Both the position numbers and the translations under genes were made by a program. A stretch of DNA of 64,000 bases from Palaemon carinicauda (lineage: Eukaryota > Arthropoda > Malacostraca > Decapoda > Palaemonidae), in assembly GCF_036898095.1 (NCBI RefSeq), contig NC_090751.1, positions 76,268,439 to 76,332,438 on the forward strand, written 5' to 3'. This document shows, piece after piece, positions 63,299 to 64,000 of this stretch. The notes under the pieces are model-generated. The model had not been told where the DNA came from. It worked only from the letters and a program-made list of their open reading frames with translations, and did not search any database. How positions within the stretch are numbered: the first letter of the stretch is position 1; every line of letters starts with the position of its first letter.

Positions 63299-64000
63299 AA
63301 CCATTCTTGCTTTGGTTTCCTGCAGCTGCGATGGTGGTAGGTGGTTTCTTCTGGCGTCATCTTCTAGGGAAATTGCATGGTGCCCTACATTTCTTGGCGT
63401 CGCTGCCGAACTACTGGTGGTAGAAGCACCATGCTGGATTAGGCCTAGGGTTCGGACGTGTCGGTTGCGGTGGTTTCCTCCTTACCAGAGCGTTGATCTC
63501 GTCGTCGTCGTCAGGAAGCGTTGCTGAAGAGTCTATGGAAGAGCAGCTGAAGGAGGAGAACGAAGACAATACTGATGATGCCCCGAGGCGAGATGCTTTG
63601 GAGGCCTCGTGGAGCTTCTGAGCCTTCGACAGGCGTTCGTTCATCGGAAGTGTGTCGGCGTCCGTCAATTGGGCGCTTACGTCCTATGGCAGGCGTCGAA
63701 GGAAGATCTCGCGAGATAGGCTAATCTCGCGCCGTCGGCCGTTGCTGTCGGTCTCGGGAAGCATTAGCAGGCCGGTCAACTCGTCCCACGCCTCGACAGG
63801 AGAGGTGTCACCCATGGGTTTGCCGGTGAGGTCCAGGACTTTCTGTGCCCTTGCTGAAACGGAGAGTGAGTAGATACCGATGAGTTTCGTTCTCAGGTCG
63901 TCGTAGGAAACTTGGCCAGCCCGAGCGTCGAGCCATGGGGAAATCTTGTCGAATACCTCCTCTGGGATGGAGGTGAGAACGATGTCGGCCTTGGTGCAGG
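63299..64000 (-). pseudogene. Ty3/Gypsy-type LTR retrotransposon gag remnant
   Basis: Read from the window edge: CTKADIVLTSIPEEVFDKI, DLRTKLIGIYSLSVSARAQ, then a stop (TAG) just before DVSAQLTDADTLP, a Ser/Asp-rich linker, PNPAWCFYHQ, a second stop and FGSDAKKCRAPCNFP. The last block is the C-x2-H-x(n)-C-x3-C nucleocapsid-like motif common at the end of arthropod Gypsy gag. Two stops make it dead. Protease and RT would lie at lower coordinates but are replaced by DIRS G. It continues beyond 64000. Confidence 0.7.

Overview
This window is eukaryotic repeat DNA. I find no host gene, no bacterial-type operon and no CRISPR array. GT-AG introns inside transposon genes, a 5S rRNA-like insert, GA-rich microsatellites, an RTE LINE with a GGAT-type tail, a Tigger/pogo transposon, a piggyBac transposase remnant and at least six DIRS-type tyrosine-recombinase retrotransposons suggest an arthropod, most likely a decapod crustacean. 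The species call is inference.

Layout. 1-3544: decayed DIRS (H) with a gag remnant. 3545-4352: 5' end of a LINE. 4353-6463: RTE LINE on the minus strand. 6464-13790: minus-strand DIRS (A) keeping only leader and gag, split by a Tigger/pogo transposon at 8040-11684. 13791-15079 and 24105-24876: the two halves of a LINE with RNase H (E), split by a decayed DIRS (F, 15080-24104). F itself carries a full-length 5S rRNA-like sequence and a second LINE copy with a 15-bp target-site duplication. 25099-61431: a three-deep DIRS nest. B is interrupted by C (from 29628), and C by D (30127-37702). 61884-62354: piggyBac transposase C-terminus, cut by an F-family DIRS tail (G, to about 63298). 63299-64000: decayed Gypsy-type gag.

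D is the only element that looks coding-competent. It has 257-nt inverted terminal repeats that I read as identical, an internal complementary region matching both ends exactly, a spliced gag, an intact RT/RNase H ORF and an intact tyrosine recombinase. DIRS logic (established for the family): Gag packages the RNA, RT/RNase H copies it into a circle whose junction is templated by the internal complementary region, and the tyrosine recombinase inserts the circle without a target-site duplication. The B, C and D insertion points all lie at T tracts of four or more, and removing C restores an open reading frame in B.

The most important caution is technical. Bases 28390-43500 and 44001-59112 are essentially the same 15.1 kb flanking a 500-N gap. 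The left contig's end and the right contig's start overlap like an unmerged dovetail, so everything in the second copy is probably an assembly duplicate. The likely true locus is 1-43500 joined to 59113-64000.
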